Origin: Planctomycetota bacterium
Lineage (GTDB): Bacteria > Planctomycetota > UBA1135 > GCA-002686595
Length of the DNA stretch: 64,000 nt
Assembly (NCBI GenBank): GCA_023150475.1
Contig: JAKLKU010000021.1
Coordinates: 1-64,000 of the forward strand
Reading direction: 5' to 3'
How positions within the stretch are numbered: the first letter of the stretch is position 1; every line of letters starts with the position of its first letter. The position numbers and the translations under genes are program-made. This document shows positions 25,367 to 35,800 of this stretch, in pieces. The notes beneath the pieces were generated by a model, which ran no database searches, was not told the DNA's origin, and worked only from the letters and a program-made list of their open reading frames with translations.

Positions 25367-27430
25367 TCACTTCACGCGGAAACGCAGCGTGTCGACGCTC
25401 GACGAGAAACGACCCTCGTCCATGTCGAAGTCGACGAAGCGCGCGCGGAGGAAGAGCGAGCGTGTGCCGTCCGCGTGTTCGTCGACGAAGAACCGTCCAG
25501 AGCTCCCGAGTGGTGCCTTGGGCGGGTCGAGCGGCTCGAGCGCGTTCACTCGGCGCTCGGTGCGCACTTCGGCCGTGAAGACGAGCGTCTCGTGATTGCG
25601 GCGCTGCTCTCCGTTCCAACGCGACTCCACGCCGACGCCGCCGCCGCGCAACGTGAGGATCTTGTGGCTCGCATCGCGTTGCCAGTCCTCGGGCGCGAAC
25701 ACCTCGGAACGCAACCACTCCGTCGGCGCGTGCAGCACGAGCTCTCCGCCGCGGAGTTCGGCGCGCGCGACGCCGAGCTTGCGTTCGGCAACCAGACGCG
25801 GAGCGAGCGCCGGGTCGCCGTACAGAGCCGCGGCGTGGAGCTCGTAGCGATAGAGTCCTTGCTCGCCGTCGTCTCGATCGAGCAGCGCCGCGACCATGCA
25901 GTTCAGCGCGCGCCGATGGGCTCGCCCGAGCGTCGCGCCGCCGAGCAACGCGTTCCAGAGCTCACTGCGGTAGAGCTCGTACTGCGCGACGGCACGTCTC
26001 GTGTTGCCGACGAATCCGACCGCGCCGTTGCGTAGGAGCCGCGCGGCGACCGAGCGACCTTCGGGATCCTGGTCGAGCGAGGCCGCGCTGCAGCCTCCGG
26101 TCTCGACGACGCACGGCGCGAGCAGCGTGGTCGAGTCGGCCGCGTAGGTTGAACCGAGACCGAGCCACGAAGAGTGCGACGCGTGCACGAGCGCCGCGAT
26201 CTCCGCGAACGGCGAGCCCGTCTGCAGCGCCGCGCCGGCCGGCTCGACGAGCCGCGCGTCGAAGCCCGCGCGAGCGAAGACCGACGCCGCTTGACGCTCC
26301 CACTCGGCGATCGCGACGCGTCCGCTCCAGGTCGGCTCGACGAGCTCGTCGTAGGCGAGGCTGCGCGCCGCGAGCAAGGTCGCCGACGCTGCGTCTTCCG
26401 CGATGACGCGTCCGAGCGCGAGCTCGACGAACGGATCGTCGTCGACGTTCGCGTAGGGCAGGTCGGACACCGGGTCGGCGTCGATGCCTTGTCCGCAAGG
26501 TTCCGCGACCATCGGGATCGACTCGGGCAACGCGACGAGGCACAGCGCTTCCGGTGCGCGACCGAGCCGGATGCGCAGGCGCGCGAGCTCCGTTTGTGTT
26601 CGTTCGATCCGCGCCGCGAACGTTGCAGGAGTCGGCGGCTCGCCGCCGCCGCTCTCGAACTCGATCGGCAGGAGCGCACCGCCGCGGCCCGCTGCCAGCG
26701 TCGCCGCCGCGAGCGAGAGCTTGCGCACGCGACCGCTCGTGCGATCGTTCGCGGCGGTCGCCGCGACGTAGTCGACCGCCAGCGAGTGGCGTTGGAGCCA
26801 GTGCGCGACGTCGATCGCGTCCTCGAGACGTTCGACCGACGGCACTGCGTCCGCGATCGCGCTCGAGTCGGCGCGCTCGCCGACGAAGCAGACCGAGCGC
26901 ACGCCGAGCTCGCCGAGCGTCGTGCGCGTGAGTGCGGAGAGGCCGTTGCTCGAGCTGAAGAACAGCGGTGCGCGCCAGCGAGCGGCGAGCACCGCGGCGC
27001 ACAGCGCGCGCGCGTAGTCGTCGTCGCGGCATACGACGGCGCGCGGCGACGTCGCGAAGCAGCGAGTCGCGAGCTCGCACGCCACGGACACCGCGTCCGC
27101 GCCGTCGACGTGCTCTCGCGTGTCGTTCCGCTCGTCGTCCGCCGTCGCGCCGATGCGGAGCTCGCGTTGGGGTCGATAGCGGCGCACGAAGTCCGCGGTC
27201 TGGGCGTTCGACGCGGCGTCGGGTGCCTCGGCGAGGACCACGGGCACGCCGTCGTTCGCCGATGCGGCAGCCGGAATCGCCGCGAGGAACGCGAAGTCCT
27301 GCCACGCGGGCTCGACCGGCAACTCGACGCAAACGATCGTCCGCGCTCGTTCACGCGGCAGTTCGCCTGCGACGGCCGACGCCGCGAGCGTCAGCACCCC
27401 GACCAGCACGAACGACGAGTGGCGGCGCAT
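25367..27430 (-). CDS. Secreted gingipain (C25)-like clan CD protein
   Basis: 687 residues with a signal peptide (FVLVGVLTLAASAVAG). The central half resembles the gingipain-type caspase fold. SDLPYANVDDDPFVELALGRV matches the 'DxxYAxxDGDxxPDxxxGR' landmark, followed by a His in VHASHSSW (near 415) and a Cys in VETGGCSAAS (near 445) in the order of the catalytic dyad. VGFVGNTRRAVA matches the following strand of C25 peptidases. The C-terminus is beta-rich. It could be a secreted cysteine peptidase or a non-peptidase relative; dyad identity is inferred by pattern. It heads a run of minus-strand genes (DUF309, oxidoreductase). Confidence 0.68.
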   Translation of the reverse strand: MRRHSSFVLVGVLTLAASAVAGELPRERARTIVCVELPVEPAWQDFAFLAAIPAAASANDGVPVVLAEAPDAASNAQTADFVRRYRPQRELRIGATADDERNDTREHVDGADAVSVACELATRCFATSPRAVVCRDDDYARALCAAVLAARWRAPLFFSSSNGLSALTRTTLGELGVRSVCFVGERADSSAIADAVPSVERLEDAIDVAHWLQRHSLAVDYVAATAANDRTSGRVRKLSLAAATLAAGRGGALLPIEFESGGGEPPTPATFAARIERTQTELARLRIRLGRAPEALCLVALPESIPMVAEPCGQGIDADPVSDLPYANVDDDPFVELALGRVIAEDAASATLLAARSLAYDELVEPTWSGRVAIAEWERQAASVFARAGFDARLVEPAGAALQTGSPFAEIAALVHASHSSWLGLGSTYAADSTTLLAPCVVETGGCSAASLDQDPEGRSVAARLLRNGAVGFVGNTRRAVAQYELYRSELWNALLGGATLGRAHRRALNCMVAALLDRDDGEQGLYRYELHAAALYGDPALAPRLVAERKLGVARAELRGGELVLHAPTEWLRSEVFAPEDWQRDASHKILTLRGGGVGVESRWNGEQRRNHETLVFTAEVRTERRVNALEPLDPPKAPLGSSGRFFVDEHADGTRSLFLRARFVDFDMDEGRFSSSVDTLRFRVK

Positions 27431-27761
27431 CTTGCCCAGCCTATCCCGACGCTCGCGCAGCGGATACGCGCGTCGTTGCAGCGTTCGTTTGTGAGTGTAT
27501 CTGCCCACTTGCTCATGCGGACGAAGTCGTCGGACTCGCCGAGCGCGTGGCGAGCGCACCCATGATGTCCACGACTCACGTCGGTTTCACTCGCGCCCCT
27601 CGCGCACGTTCGTTGCGAGTCGGCTGCGGTGCGTCGACGAACCTACACCGGCGCCTGGGCGCGCGTGGGCTTGCGACAACAGGCTCCGCTTGTCGCGCCG
27701 ATCCTCGCCGCCGCTTGTCGCGCGACTCGCGCCCCGCCGTTCGCGCGACGATACTGGCGGC
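27431..27761. other. Divergent promoter region
   Basis: 331 bp between the gingipain-like gene (-) and the LRR gene (+). It includes a locally less GC-rich stretch near 27480-27520. I see no coding signature, RNA gene or repeat. Confidence 0.55.
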
Positions 27762-28484
27762 ATGTTCGGACTCGGCGAGCTTCGGACTGCGTGGAGCCGA
27801 GCTCCTGCGGGAGCCGCGGGTACGCCTCCACCGACCCCGGGCGAAGTCTGGGGACTCGCGGCCGTTTCGCGCGCGATGCTCGTTGCGATCGTCGCTCTCG
27901 TGTCGGTGCTCTCGAACGCGTGTGGGCCGTACCCACCGAGCGTCGCGGACCGATCGGACGTCGACGCGTTGCCGATCGAGACTCGCTCTCTGCACGCGAG
28001 GCGACTGCGAGACGACGACCTTCCTTCGTTGGCGCGGCTCGTGAACCTGGAGCTGCTCGACTTCACTGCCGGCTTCGCGAGGAACGACCTCACGACCGGA
28101 TTCGAGCCGCGACGTGCGGCGATCACCGATCGTGGGCTCGCCAAGCTCGCGGCGCTCGAGTTGCCTTCGCTGCGCACGTTGCATCTCTCGTACTGCGAGG
28201 AGATCACGGACGTTGGCATGGCGGACGTGGCGCGTATGCAGCAACTCGAGCGCTTGTCGCTGCGAGCCACTTCGATCGGAGACGAAGGGTTGAGGGCGCT
28301 GGTGCGACTCGAGAACCTGCGCCACTTGGATCTCGCCGAGTGCGCGGCGGTGACGGATCGGGGACTCGAGATCCTCGCGCGCAAGTCGAACTGGGAAGCG
28401 CTCTTCGTTCGTTCCTGTCCGAACGTGACCGAGGCCGCCATCGAGCGGCTCCAAGCCGAACTCCCCGACTGTTTCGTCAACTGA
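27762..28484 (+). CDS. Leucine-rich-repeat protein, membrane-anchored or secreted
   Basis: 240 residues from ATG 27762, or 202 from ATG 27876. The second start would place the hydrophobic LVAIVALVSVLSNAC at the N-terminus, where the Cys could be lipidated although SNAC is not a perfect lipobox. From about residue 105 it has LRRs of the cysteine-containing (AMN1/F-box) type: LRTLHLSYCEEITDVGMADV, LERLSLRATSIGDEGL and LRHLDLAECAAVTDRGLEIL. Such LRR proteins are common in planctomycetes and probably bind other proteins. The partner is unknown. Confidence 0.78.
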   Translation: MFGLGELRTAWSRAPAGAAGTPPPTPGEVWGLAAVSRAMLVAIVALVSVLSNACGPYPPSVADRSDVDALPIETRSLHARRLRDDDLPSLARLVNLELLDFTAGFARNDLTTGFEPRRAAITDRGLAKLAALELPSLRTLHLSYCEEITDVGMADVARMQQLERLSLRATSIGDEGLRALVRLENLRHLDLAECAAVTDRGLEILARKSNWEALFVRSCPNVTEAAIERLQAELPDCFVN

Positions 28485-28568
28485 CCGAGCCGCGCTCGCG
28501 GACCGATCGCTGCATCGAAGTTCGTGGCGACGATTGGGAAACGTCGAACCCGCGGCACAATACGGAGC

Positions 28569-29039
28569 ATGCCGACGCCTTGGGAGGAAGTCGCGAGCAC
28601 CGAGCACGCAGAGGAACTGCTGCGCCGCTTCGGCCGATTCGCCGAGAGTTGCATCAAGGAACTGCACGTTTGGAGCGGGCACTCCGTGTCGGAGGACCTG
28701 ACCATGAACTTCGAGCGCGGCCCCGATACGCACGCTCGGGTTCTCGTGCAGAGGCAGGCTGCGCCGCTTTCGGCGATCGAACTCGGTTTCGTCAGCGTCG
28801 TTCGGTTGAACGTCGTGCCTCCGCCGGACGGCCACGATCAGATCATCTTCGACGCGACGCTTCGGCGAATCGACGATGCATGGCTGTGGCTTCCGGAGTC
28901 GGACTGGGATCGGATCAGTGTGGCAGACGATGCCTGTACGTGGGTGTCTGCGCGCCGGCTCTTCTGGCGCGACGCAAGCGATTGGCTGGGAAAGACCCTT
29001 CGCTACGGCTCGTCCGATCCGTCGTTCAGCGTTCGGTGA
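28569..29039 (+). CDS. Hypothetical protein
   Basis: 156 residues, acidic and aromatic-rich, with no signal peptide or membrane segment. The start ATG (MPTPWEEV) has ACGGAGC just before it. Its strand pattern (FGRFAESCIKELHVWSGH, IELGFVSVVRLNVVP, DQIIFDATLRRIDDAWLWLP) suggests a small alpha/beta protein. Lower GC3 than its neighbours (for example TTC ACT, GGA, GAT codons) hints at acquired DNA, as for some immunity-like proteins. I do not recognise the family. Confidence 0.65.
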   Translation: MPTPWEEVASTEHAEELLRRFGRFAESCIKELHVWSGHSVSEDLTMNFERGPDTHARVLVQRQAAPLSAIELGFVSVVRLNVVPPPDGHDQIIFDATLRRIDDAWLWLPESDWDRISVADDACTWVSARRLFWRDASDWLGKTLRYGSSDPSFSVR

Positions 29040-29085
29040 ACTGGCCCACGACGCAGGCGAGTTCCGAACGGATTCAGACGCGCGA

Positions 29086-31575
29086 TCAGGGGAACAGTTC
29101 GACGACGAAGTTCTCGACCGAGAGCTTCGCGTCCTTCGCGTAGACGCCGACGTAGCCGCTCGCCGGCAGCGCGCGAGGCAGTGACACCGTGACGGGCGCA
29201 CGTTTGCCGACGCGGATCTCCGCGCGGCCGTCGGGCAACACGCGCACGGCGAGCTCGGGATTCTCGTCGTCCGCGATCGGCGGCTCGAACTTGCCCGGCA
29301 GCCGTAGCGGCCGTTCGACGGGATTGCCGCCGTCCGTCGTCGCGAGCCACTTCACGAAGCCCGCGCCCGACCCGTTGATGCCGAACACGAGCCAGTCGTT
29401 CGATTCCGTGCCCGAGAACACGACGCCCCACATCGACGACAGCAGTCGCTCGCCCTGCGGCACCAGCGTCGCGCGCACTTCGTATTCGCCGGAGACCTGG
29501 GTGTGCGTCGCGATCGCGCCCCACGGACGCACGCAGGCGAACTCGATCCGTGCGTCCTCGACGGCGAATCCGTCCGCTGCGCGACCGTGGATCGTCGACC
29601 ACGCGCCAGCAGGCCCACCGAGCGCGACCACCGAGCCGCGCAGCACGCGTTTCGCGTTGGCGACTTCGCGCAGGCGTCGTGTCGCCGCGACGAGCTCGGG
29701 TTCCGCGCCGAACGCGGCGCTCGCGAGCTTGGCGAACGTGTAACTGCGCAGCGGGTACGCGTCTTTCGCTTCGTACTCGGCGAGCAGCTTCTTCGCTTCG
29801 TTCGCGAAGCCGAGCGCGCGGCCGCGAGCGTTGCGCAACGCCGCGTTCTTCGAGTCGAAGCCGGCGAGCGCCTTGTCGAGTTCCGCGTAACGCGCAGGCT
29901 CGAGCTTCGCCTTGCCCGCGTCGACGAGGTCGAGCAACTCCTCGATCACCGGCGCCGCGCTCGCGCCACGGCCGAGCCGCGTGAGCAGCGACGCTTGGAG
30001 GTCGAGCACCGCGCCGTCCGGCTCCGCATCGATCTTGGTGCGCACGTACTCGACGTGGCCGAGCGCGCGCAGAAGCAGTTCGTCCTCCGGGACTTTCGCC
30101 TTCTTCTTGCCGCGCGCTTGGTCGGCCGCCGCGACGTACTTCTTCGCCGCGGCGAGTCGTCGCGCGCGCCGGTCGTCGCCGCGGTGCAGCGGATAGACCT
30201 CTTGGTCGAGCCACGCCGCCCAACGCGTCGTGAAGTCGTCGAGGCTCGCGAACTTGCCGAGCGACTTCTCGCCGACGAAGAGCTCCTCGAAGAGCTTCAG
30301 CGAGCCCGTGCCCTTCTTGATGATCTCGCTGCGATAGCGCGCGTAGAGCGGCCGGTACGCGTACTCGAGCGTCGTCGGGTCCTCGTACTGCTGCAGGAAG
30401 TAGACGAGCGACCAACCGACCGAGTAGTACTCGCCCGGATACGAGCCCGGCTGGTCGTAGCCGATCACGTCGGCGACGGTCGGCTTGCCGTTCGAACGCA
30501 CGAACTCGAGCTCGCTCATCCGGCCTTGCGCGGCGTCGGGCCACAACACTCGGCCGTCGGCCATCGCGACGGCGCCTTCGAAGAAGCTCGCCGTGCCTTC
30601 GTTGATCCACGCCGGCGTCGAACCCCCGCCTTCGAGCATCGTCATGAACTGGTGGCTCGCTTCGTGGAAGAGCGTGACGAGCATCGGATCGAGCGAACCG
30701 GAGTCGCTCGACGTGTCGTACGTCGTGACTTGCCACTCGCCGGGGCTCCACCAGCCGAGCGGCGCGCTTTCGCCGCTCCAGTGCTTCAACATCTCCTCGC
30801 GCGTCGGATGGATGCGGATGGTCGCCGGTTGGCCGACCGCCTTCTTCTCGTCGCCGTCGAAGTAGACGAGCACGTAGTAGTTCCAGATGTCGTCCATCAC
30901 CGAGCCGAGGCGTTCGACGACCGCGGGCTCGAGGTTGCACACCAGGCGATATCGCTTGCTCGAACGTTCGCACACCGGCCACGCGCCGCTCGGTTTCTCG
31001 GCGGCGGACGCGGAGTCGAGGCTGACTTCCGTCGACGCGGCGCGCAGGCGCTCGGCGAGCGCCTCGAGCGTGTCGCGTTCCTTTCGCGGCGCGATCGGGA
31101 TCAGCGCTTCCGCGAGCTCGAGCGCGCGTTCGCCGTTGCCCGATCGTGCGAGCCGCTCCGCCGCTTCGGCGAGCGAACGCGACGCTCGCTCGAAGAGCCC
31201 GAGCCGTTTGCGCGCCAGCGGATCGGCTTCGGTGAGCCGGCGTTCGAGCCCCGCGGCGTCGCGTGCGTCCGGTCCGAGCGACGCGAGCGCGAGCTCGAAC
31301 GCGTGCGCCGCTTCGTCCTTGCGGCCGAGCTTCGCGAGCGCTTGGCCGTAGAGCGAGAGCAAGTCCGGTCCGCCGACTGCGCGTGCGAGCCACGCACCTG
31401 CGAGTTCGGCGGCTTCCGCTGACTGACCCTTGTCGAGCAGCGCCTTGGCGCGCGCCGCGACCGACGCGGAGTCGTCGTTCGAAAACGCAGGGTCGCGCAG
31501 CGGCGCGACCCCGAGCGAGAGACAAAGTGCGGCGGCGAGCGCGAGCCACCGCGTACGGCCGAACGGTTCGATCAT
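29086..31575 (-). CDS. Secreted gluzincin-type (HExxH) putative metallopeptidase
   Basis: 829 residues with an N-terminal signal (WLALAAALCLSLGVAP). TPR-like helices occupy about 35-180. The peptidase core has LFHEASHQFMTML (HExxH) followed by WINEGTASFFEG, the third Glu ligand, in the arrangement of MA-clan 'DUF1570-like' peptidases common in planctomycetes. Another helical stretch follows, then a C-terminal beta-sandwich (about 690-829) of laminin-G/concanavalin type (YEVRATLVPQGERLL, GYVGVYAKDAKLSVENF). It probably digests proteins outside the cytoplasm. Its start overlaps the stop of the upstream gene (ATGA on the minus strand), so the pair is co-translated. Confidence 0.78.
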   Translation of the reverse strand: MIEPFGRTRWLALAAALCLSLGVAPLRDPAFSNDDSASVAARAKALLDKGQSAEAAELAGAWLARAVGGPDLLSLYGQALAKLGRKDEAAHAFELALASLGPDARDAAGLERRLTEADPLARKRLGLFERASRSLAEAAERLARSGNGERALELAEALIPIAPRKERDTLEALAERLRAASTEVSLDSASAAEKPSGAWPVCERSSKRYRLVCNLEPAVVERLGSVMDDIWNYYVLVYFDGDEKKAVGQPATIRIHPTREEMLKHWSGESAPLGWWSPGEWQVTTYDTSSDSGSLDPMLVTLFHEASHQFMTMLEGGGSTPAWINEGTASFFEGAVAMADGRVLWPDAAQGRMSELEFVRSNGKPTVADVIGYDQPGSYPGEYYSVGWSLVYFLQQYEDPTTLEYAYRPLYARYRSEIIKKGTGSLKLFEELFVGEKSLGKFASLDDFTTRWAAWLDQEVYPLHRGDDRRARRLAAAKKYVAAADQARGKKKAKVPEDELLLRALGHVEYVRTKIDAEPDGAVLDLQASLLTRLGRGASAAPVIEELLDLVDAGKAKLEPARYAELDKALAGFDSKNAALRNARGRALGFANEAKKLLAEYEAKDAYPLRSYTFAKLASAAFGAEPELVAATRRLREVANAKRVLRGSVVALGGPAGAWSTIHGRAADGFAVEDARIEFACVRPWGAIATHTQVSGEYEVRATLVPQGERLLSSMWGVVFSGTESNDWLVFGINGSGAGFVKWLATTDGGNPVERPLRLPGKFEPPIADDENPELAVRVLPDGRAEIRVGKRAPVTVSLPRALPASGYVGVYAKDAKLSVENFVVELFP

Positions 31576-32627
31576 CCGTTGCGGCGGAACGTCACCGTGA
31601 CGTCGAACGGGCCCGCGAGCGTCGACGAATCCTCGACGCGCAGCCGGTTGCCGCCGTATTCCTGGAACAGATCGGTCGATTGCATCAGCCGTTCGTTGCC
31701 TTGCACCTTCAATGAACGTGCGTGGCCGCCGTCGAGGTCCCACTCGAGTTCACCCGAGAGCTCGATCTCGACCCGCACGCCGACTTTCTGGAAGTCCGGC
31801 ACGGCGTCGCCGCTCGCCGGCTTCTGCGCTCCGCGCCGCGCAGCTTCGGTCGTGTCGTAGTCGGCGCTGATCTTGCCCGAGAGCGAGATCACGCCGATGC
31901 GTCGGCCGTCCGCTTCGCGCAGGCCGTCGAACCGCGCGTCGAACTCGCGTGCGGCACTGCCCGCGAAGAGCTGCGCGAAGTCCGAATTTCCCTGCACCAT
32001 CTCGCTCATGCGCTCGGGGCCGCCGCGTTTCGGCCGCAGCGCGTGGCCGGTGCCCGGAGCGAGCACGTTGCGCAGCGCGACGACGTCGACTTTCCAGGTC
32101 GTACCCGGTTCGACGGCCGACGGCGGCAGGAAACCGCGCAGGTCGAAGTCCTCGACGAGCCCGGTCAGCAGGTCCTTCTTGCCGCCATCCTTCTCGAAGC
32201 GCGGCGTGTACGCGGCCTGCGCGGCGTCCCACTCGAAGATCACCGCTTGTCCTTCGAGTTCGCTCTCGAGCTCGAGGTCGCGAGTGTTCGAACCGAACGC
32301 TCCCATGTCGGTCGTCATGTTGCCGTTGCCGGAGAGCGTTTCGTACGTGCGGGAGAGCTTCGTGACGCGCTCACCTTCGACCGAGGCGTAGACGTCCGCG
32401 AGCACGACGTTCGTCTTCATCGTCATCGACATCTCGACGTCGTCGGGCTGCTTCTGGATCGAGCCGTTGATCTTGATCTCGGAGTCCTCGAGCGTGAACT
32501 CCTGCTTGACGGCGAAGCTCTTCGTGAGCGCGGTGCCCGCCGCCGGTCGGAACGCGATGCGCTCCGCGTTCGGCGCGACCGAGAGCAACGGAACGGAGAG
32601 CAGGAGCGTGAAGAAGGTGGCGTTCAT
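31572..32627 (-). CDS. Secreted hypothetical protein
   Basis: 351 residues, with a signal peptide (MNATFFTLLLSVPLLSVAPNA) and a beta-rich mature chain. A repeated character of long strands (TKSFAVKQEFTLEDSEIKING, VKVQGNERLMQST-like) suggests a lipocalin or START-like barrel. No catalytic motif is visible. The gene is translationally coupled to the downstream metallopeptidase, so it may be its chaperone, inhibitor or co-secreted partner. Confidence 0.7.
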   Translation of the reverse strand: MNATFFTLLLSVPLLSVAPNAERIAFRPAAGTALTKSFAVKQEFTLEDSEIKINGSIQKQPDDVEMSMTMKTNVVLADVYASVEGERVTKLSRTYETLSGNGNMTTDMGAFGSNTRDLELESELEGQAVIFEWDAAQAAYTPRFEKDGGKKDLLTGLVEDFDLRGFLPPSAVEPGTTWKVDVVALRNVLAPGTGHALRPKRGGPERMSEMVQGNSDFAQLFAGSAAREFDARFDGLREADGRRIGVISLSGKISADYDTTEAARRGAQKPASGDAVPDFQKVGVRVEIELSGELEWDLDGGHARSLKVQGNERLMQSTDLFQEYGGNRLRVEDSSTLAGPFDVTVTFRRNG

Positions 32628-32779
32628 GGAGCCTCGCTGTGCTGCGCGGTTCTGCCGCGGCGGTGATTCGACGAGCCGCGTGGGAGAGCAAGCGCCATAC
32701 CAGGCGAGCGGCGCGATTCTGCGCTCACGGGCGCGAGTCGGGCAAGCGACTCGGCGGCCTTTGTCCTCCTCGGCGGTCT

Positions 32780-32823
32780 CCAAAACGCGGACGGCGCCGC
32801 TGCCCGAGGGCAGCGACGCCGTC
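32780..32823 (-). terminator. Intrinsic terminator after the zinc metalloprotease
   Basis: At 32790-32823 a 15-bp stem with one mismatch (GACGGCG-x-CGCTGCCC against GGGCAGCG-x-CGCCGTC) and a 2-base loop starts 20 bp past the metalloprotease stop. On the minus strand it is followed by CGCGTTTTGG. It separates that gene from the next operon. Confidence 0.75.
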
Positions 32824-32843
32824 CTTCGCGTTCGTCGACCAGC

Positions 32844-35800
32844 CTAGTTGCAGATCAAAGCCTGCAGGCCGTCGGAGAGGCCGACCGTGAACGGATCGGC
32901 CGGGTCGCGCATCCACCACTGGAAGTAGTAGGTGACGCCGAGGTCCGCCGCGGTCAGCGAGAACGCCGTCGTCGTGTGACCCGACGCATCCGTCGAGACC
33001 AGCGGACCACGCTTCAGCGGCAGAGCGACGCACAACGTGCCACCCAGGAACGGCGCGTTGTTCGGGCCCGTGCCCCAGAACAGGATCGCGTTCTTGTTGG
33101 TCGTGCCGTTGTTGAGCTCGAGCACGAAGTTGTTGGCGGCGACCGACGTCGAACCCGAGAAGGTCACGGTCGGGAACGAGCCACCGCTCGTCTGCTTGGA
33201 GATGCAGTAGTTGCTCGGCGCCGGGCAGCTCGGGCAGGAGAGCGACACGATCTGCACGTCGTCGATCGTCCAGCCGCCGAACTCCACGCCGACGTCGGAG
33301 GTCATGCTGAACTCGATCTGCACCGACGGGTTGTTGTCGGCGATCGCCGAGATGTCGAGGTCCATCGGCACCCACGACGAGTCGACGAGGTCGGTCAGCG
33401 TCGGGTTCGTCCACACGGTCGTGCCGTTGACCTTGACGCGCGCTTGGTCGTACTGACCCGACTCGACGCCGAGCCAACGGTTGAAGCGCAGGTGCACGCC
33501 GGTCTTGCCGGAGCAGTCGAGCGCCGGCGAACGCAGCCAGTCGGAGAGGTTCGCCGAGTACGCGCCGTTCCAGTTGCCGACGCCGAGGTCGTTGCCCCAC
33601 ACGCGCGTGCCGGAAACCGCGGGCGTCGTCGGGTCACCCGACTCGCCGTTGGTGATGTTCACGCCGACCGTGCCGGAGTACTGGAAGTCGTTGGTGCCTT
33701 GGGTCGCACCGCTGGTCCAACTTCCGTTGTTGGCTTCGAAGTCGTACGCGACGACGGTGTTCTCCTGACCGACGAAGAACTTGATCGCGCTGGTCGGCGC
33801 GCCGGCGGGGAACTTGCCGACTTGGAAGTTCGCGTCGAAGCCCTGCACGTAGTACTCGACGTTCGACGGGCAGGACTGCGCCGGGATCTGCGCCTGGTAG
33901 GTGTTGCCCGACACGTGGCCCATCAGCAGGGTGTTCCACGAACCGTTGTTCACGCGGTAGAGCAGCTCGACGGAGTTCACCGGCGGGTTGATCAGCGCCG
34001 TCGCGTCCGCGTTGACGACGAACGGACCGGGGTTCGTGCCCGAGGAGATCTGCGTGACGTTGGTGATCGTCACGAACTGGATCTGGAAGCCCGGGAACCC
34101 TTGGTCGGTGAAGCCGCCGTCGATGTGCGCGTAGTTCGGCGTGCCGTTGTTGATGTTGGCGTCGTCGTCGTCGAGCGTCAGCCAGTGCGTCTCGATGATC
34201 GACTTGATCTGGGTGTCGTTGTACGCGTTCAACCAGGAGTTGAAGAGCACGTTCGCCGTCTGCGAGCCGAGGCTCGAGCCCAGCGCCGCCTTCAGGCGAG
34301 CGCGCACCTTCCAACACGCGCCCATCAACACTTCACCGTCGGCGTGCACGCCGCCGTAGCAACCCGGGTTCGAGTCGCCGCAGAACTGCTTCGTGTTGTT
34401 GGCGTCGCGCACGATGCAGCCCGTGCCGCAGAAGTCGTGGCCGACGATCGGGTCGTCGAGGATGTACGTCGAGAAGTTGTCGGCGTTGCCTTCACCGAAG
34501 CCGTCGGAGCCGTTGCCGCTCGAGTAGCGGTCGTTCAGCCAGTGGCCCATCTCGTGCAACACGACCGACGAGTTCGCCGTGTTCGTGCAGCCGCCGCCCG
34601 CTTGGTAGAAGTTGACCGACGAGCCGTTGTAGTACGCGTTGCACGTCGACGAGATGTTGACGTTCGCAGTGGCGAGGAAGTCGCTGGTCGCGTCGGCGGG
34701 GTTCACCGAACGCGTCCAGTCGCGCATCTTGCCGATCCACAGGAACGCGTTCGCTTGCGCAGTCACCAAGTCGTTGACCGGGCTGTTCATCACGACGTTG
34801 TTGCCGCTCGCGCCGGTCAGGTTCTGCACGAGGGAGTACGCCGAGCCCGCGTTGTTGTTGACGGTCGCGAACGTGCCCGACTGGAAGCGGAACGTCGCCG
34901 ACACCGGCGCCGAAGCGCCGACGATCGTGAAGTTGCCGTTCGCATCGGTCTTCGCGTTGCCCTGCGCGCTCGTGACGGCGAGGTAGGGCATGTTCTGCGA
35001 CGTCTCGGGGTTCGACGCGGTGTCCGGGAAGTTCCCGGGCGTCGCGAAGCTCTTCACGTTGCCCGACACGTCGAAGTGGTGGACGGCGTTCACACGGCTC
35101 GACTGAGTGCCGTCGTGTGCGTCGACGCGATAGACGTAACCGACCGCTTCACCGTCGGCTTCGGAGACGATCGTGAGCTCCCAAGCGAGCTTCGGCAGCC
35201 GGAACTTGCCGCGCACGCTCTGGTCGATCATCAACTTGGGTTGACCGATCACGGTCGCTTCGCGTTGCGTGTCCGTCGCGAACCAACCGAGCGCGATCTG
35301 CGTCGCGGCCTCCGCGTCGAGGCTCGGCGTCGTGTCGACTTGCGACAGAGCGCGCACGCCCGTCGCGTCGATCGAGAGCAGCGTGCCGTCGTTGGCGAAC
35401 AAGACGTTCGCGTAGCCGTCGAGCACCGGCACGCCGTTCTTCACTTGGCGGAACTGCACCGTGTACTTGTCGGTCGAACCGGCGAGCGAGAGCGGCAGGA
35501 ACACCACGCCGTCCTCGACGAGGCTCGCGAGCTCGATGCCGTGCAACTCCTGCGTCGCGCCGAGCCAGTGGCGCGCCAGCGAGTAGAAGTCCGCGTCACC
35601 GGCGGGGGTGAAGAGCGGCGCCGCGCCGCCGCCGTGGAGGAAGCGCGCGTGCCCGACTTCCTTGTCGTACGCGACTTGCCAATTCGTGCCGTGCGCCGCG
35701 CGCCACGTGCCGAGGGCGCTTTGGACGGCGTTGAAACCGACGCCGACCTGGGTCACGTCGGCGGGATTCACTTGGGGGGCTCGTTGGGCGAAAGCCGTCG

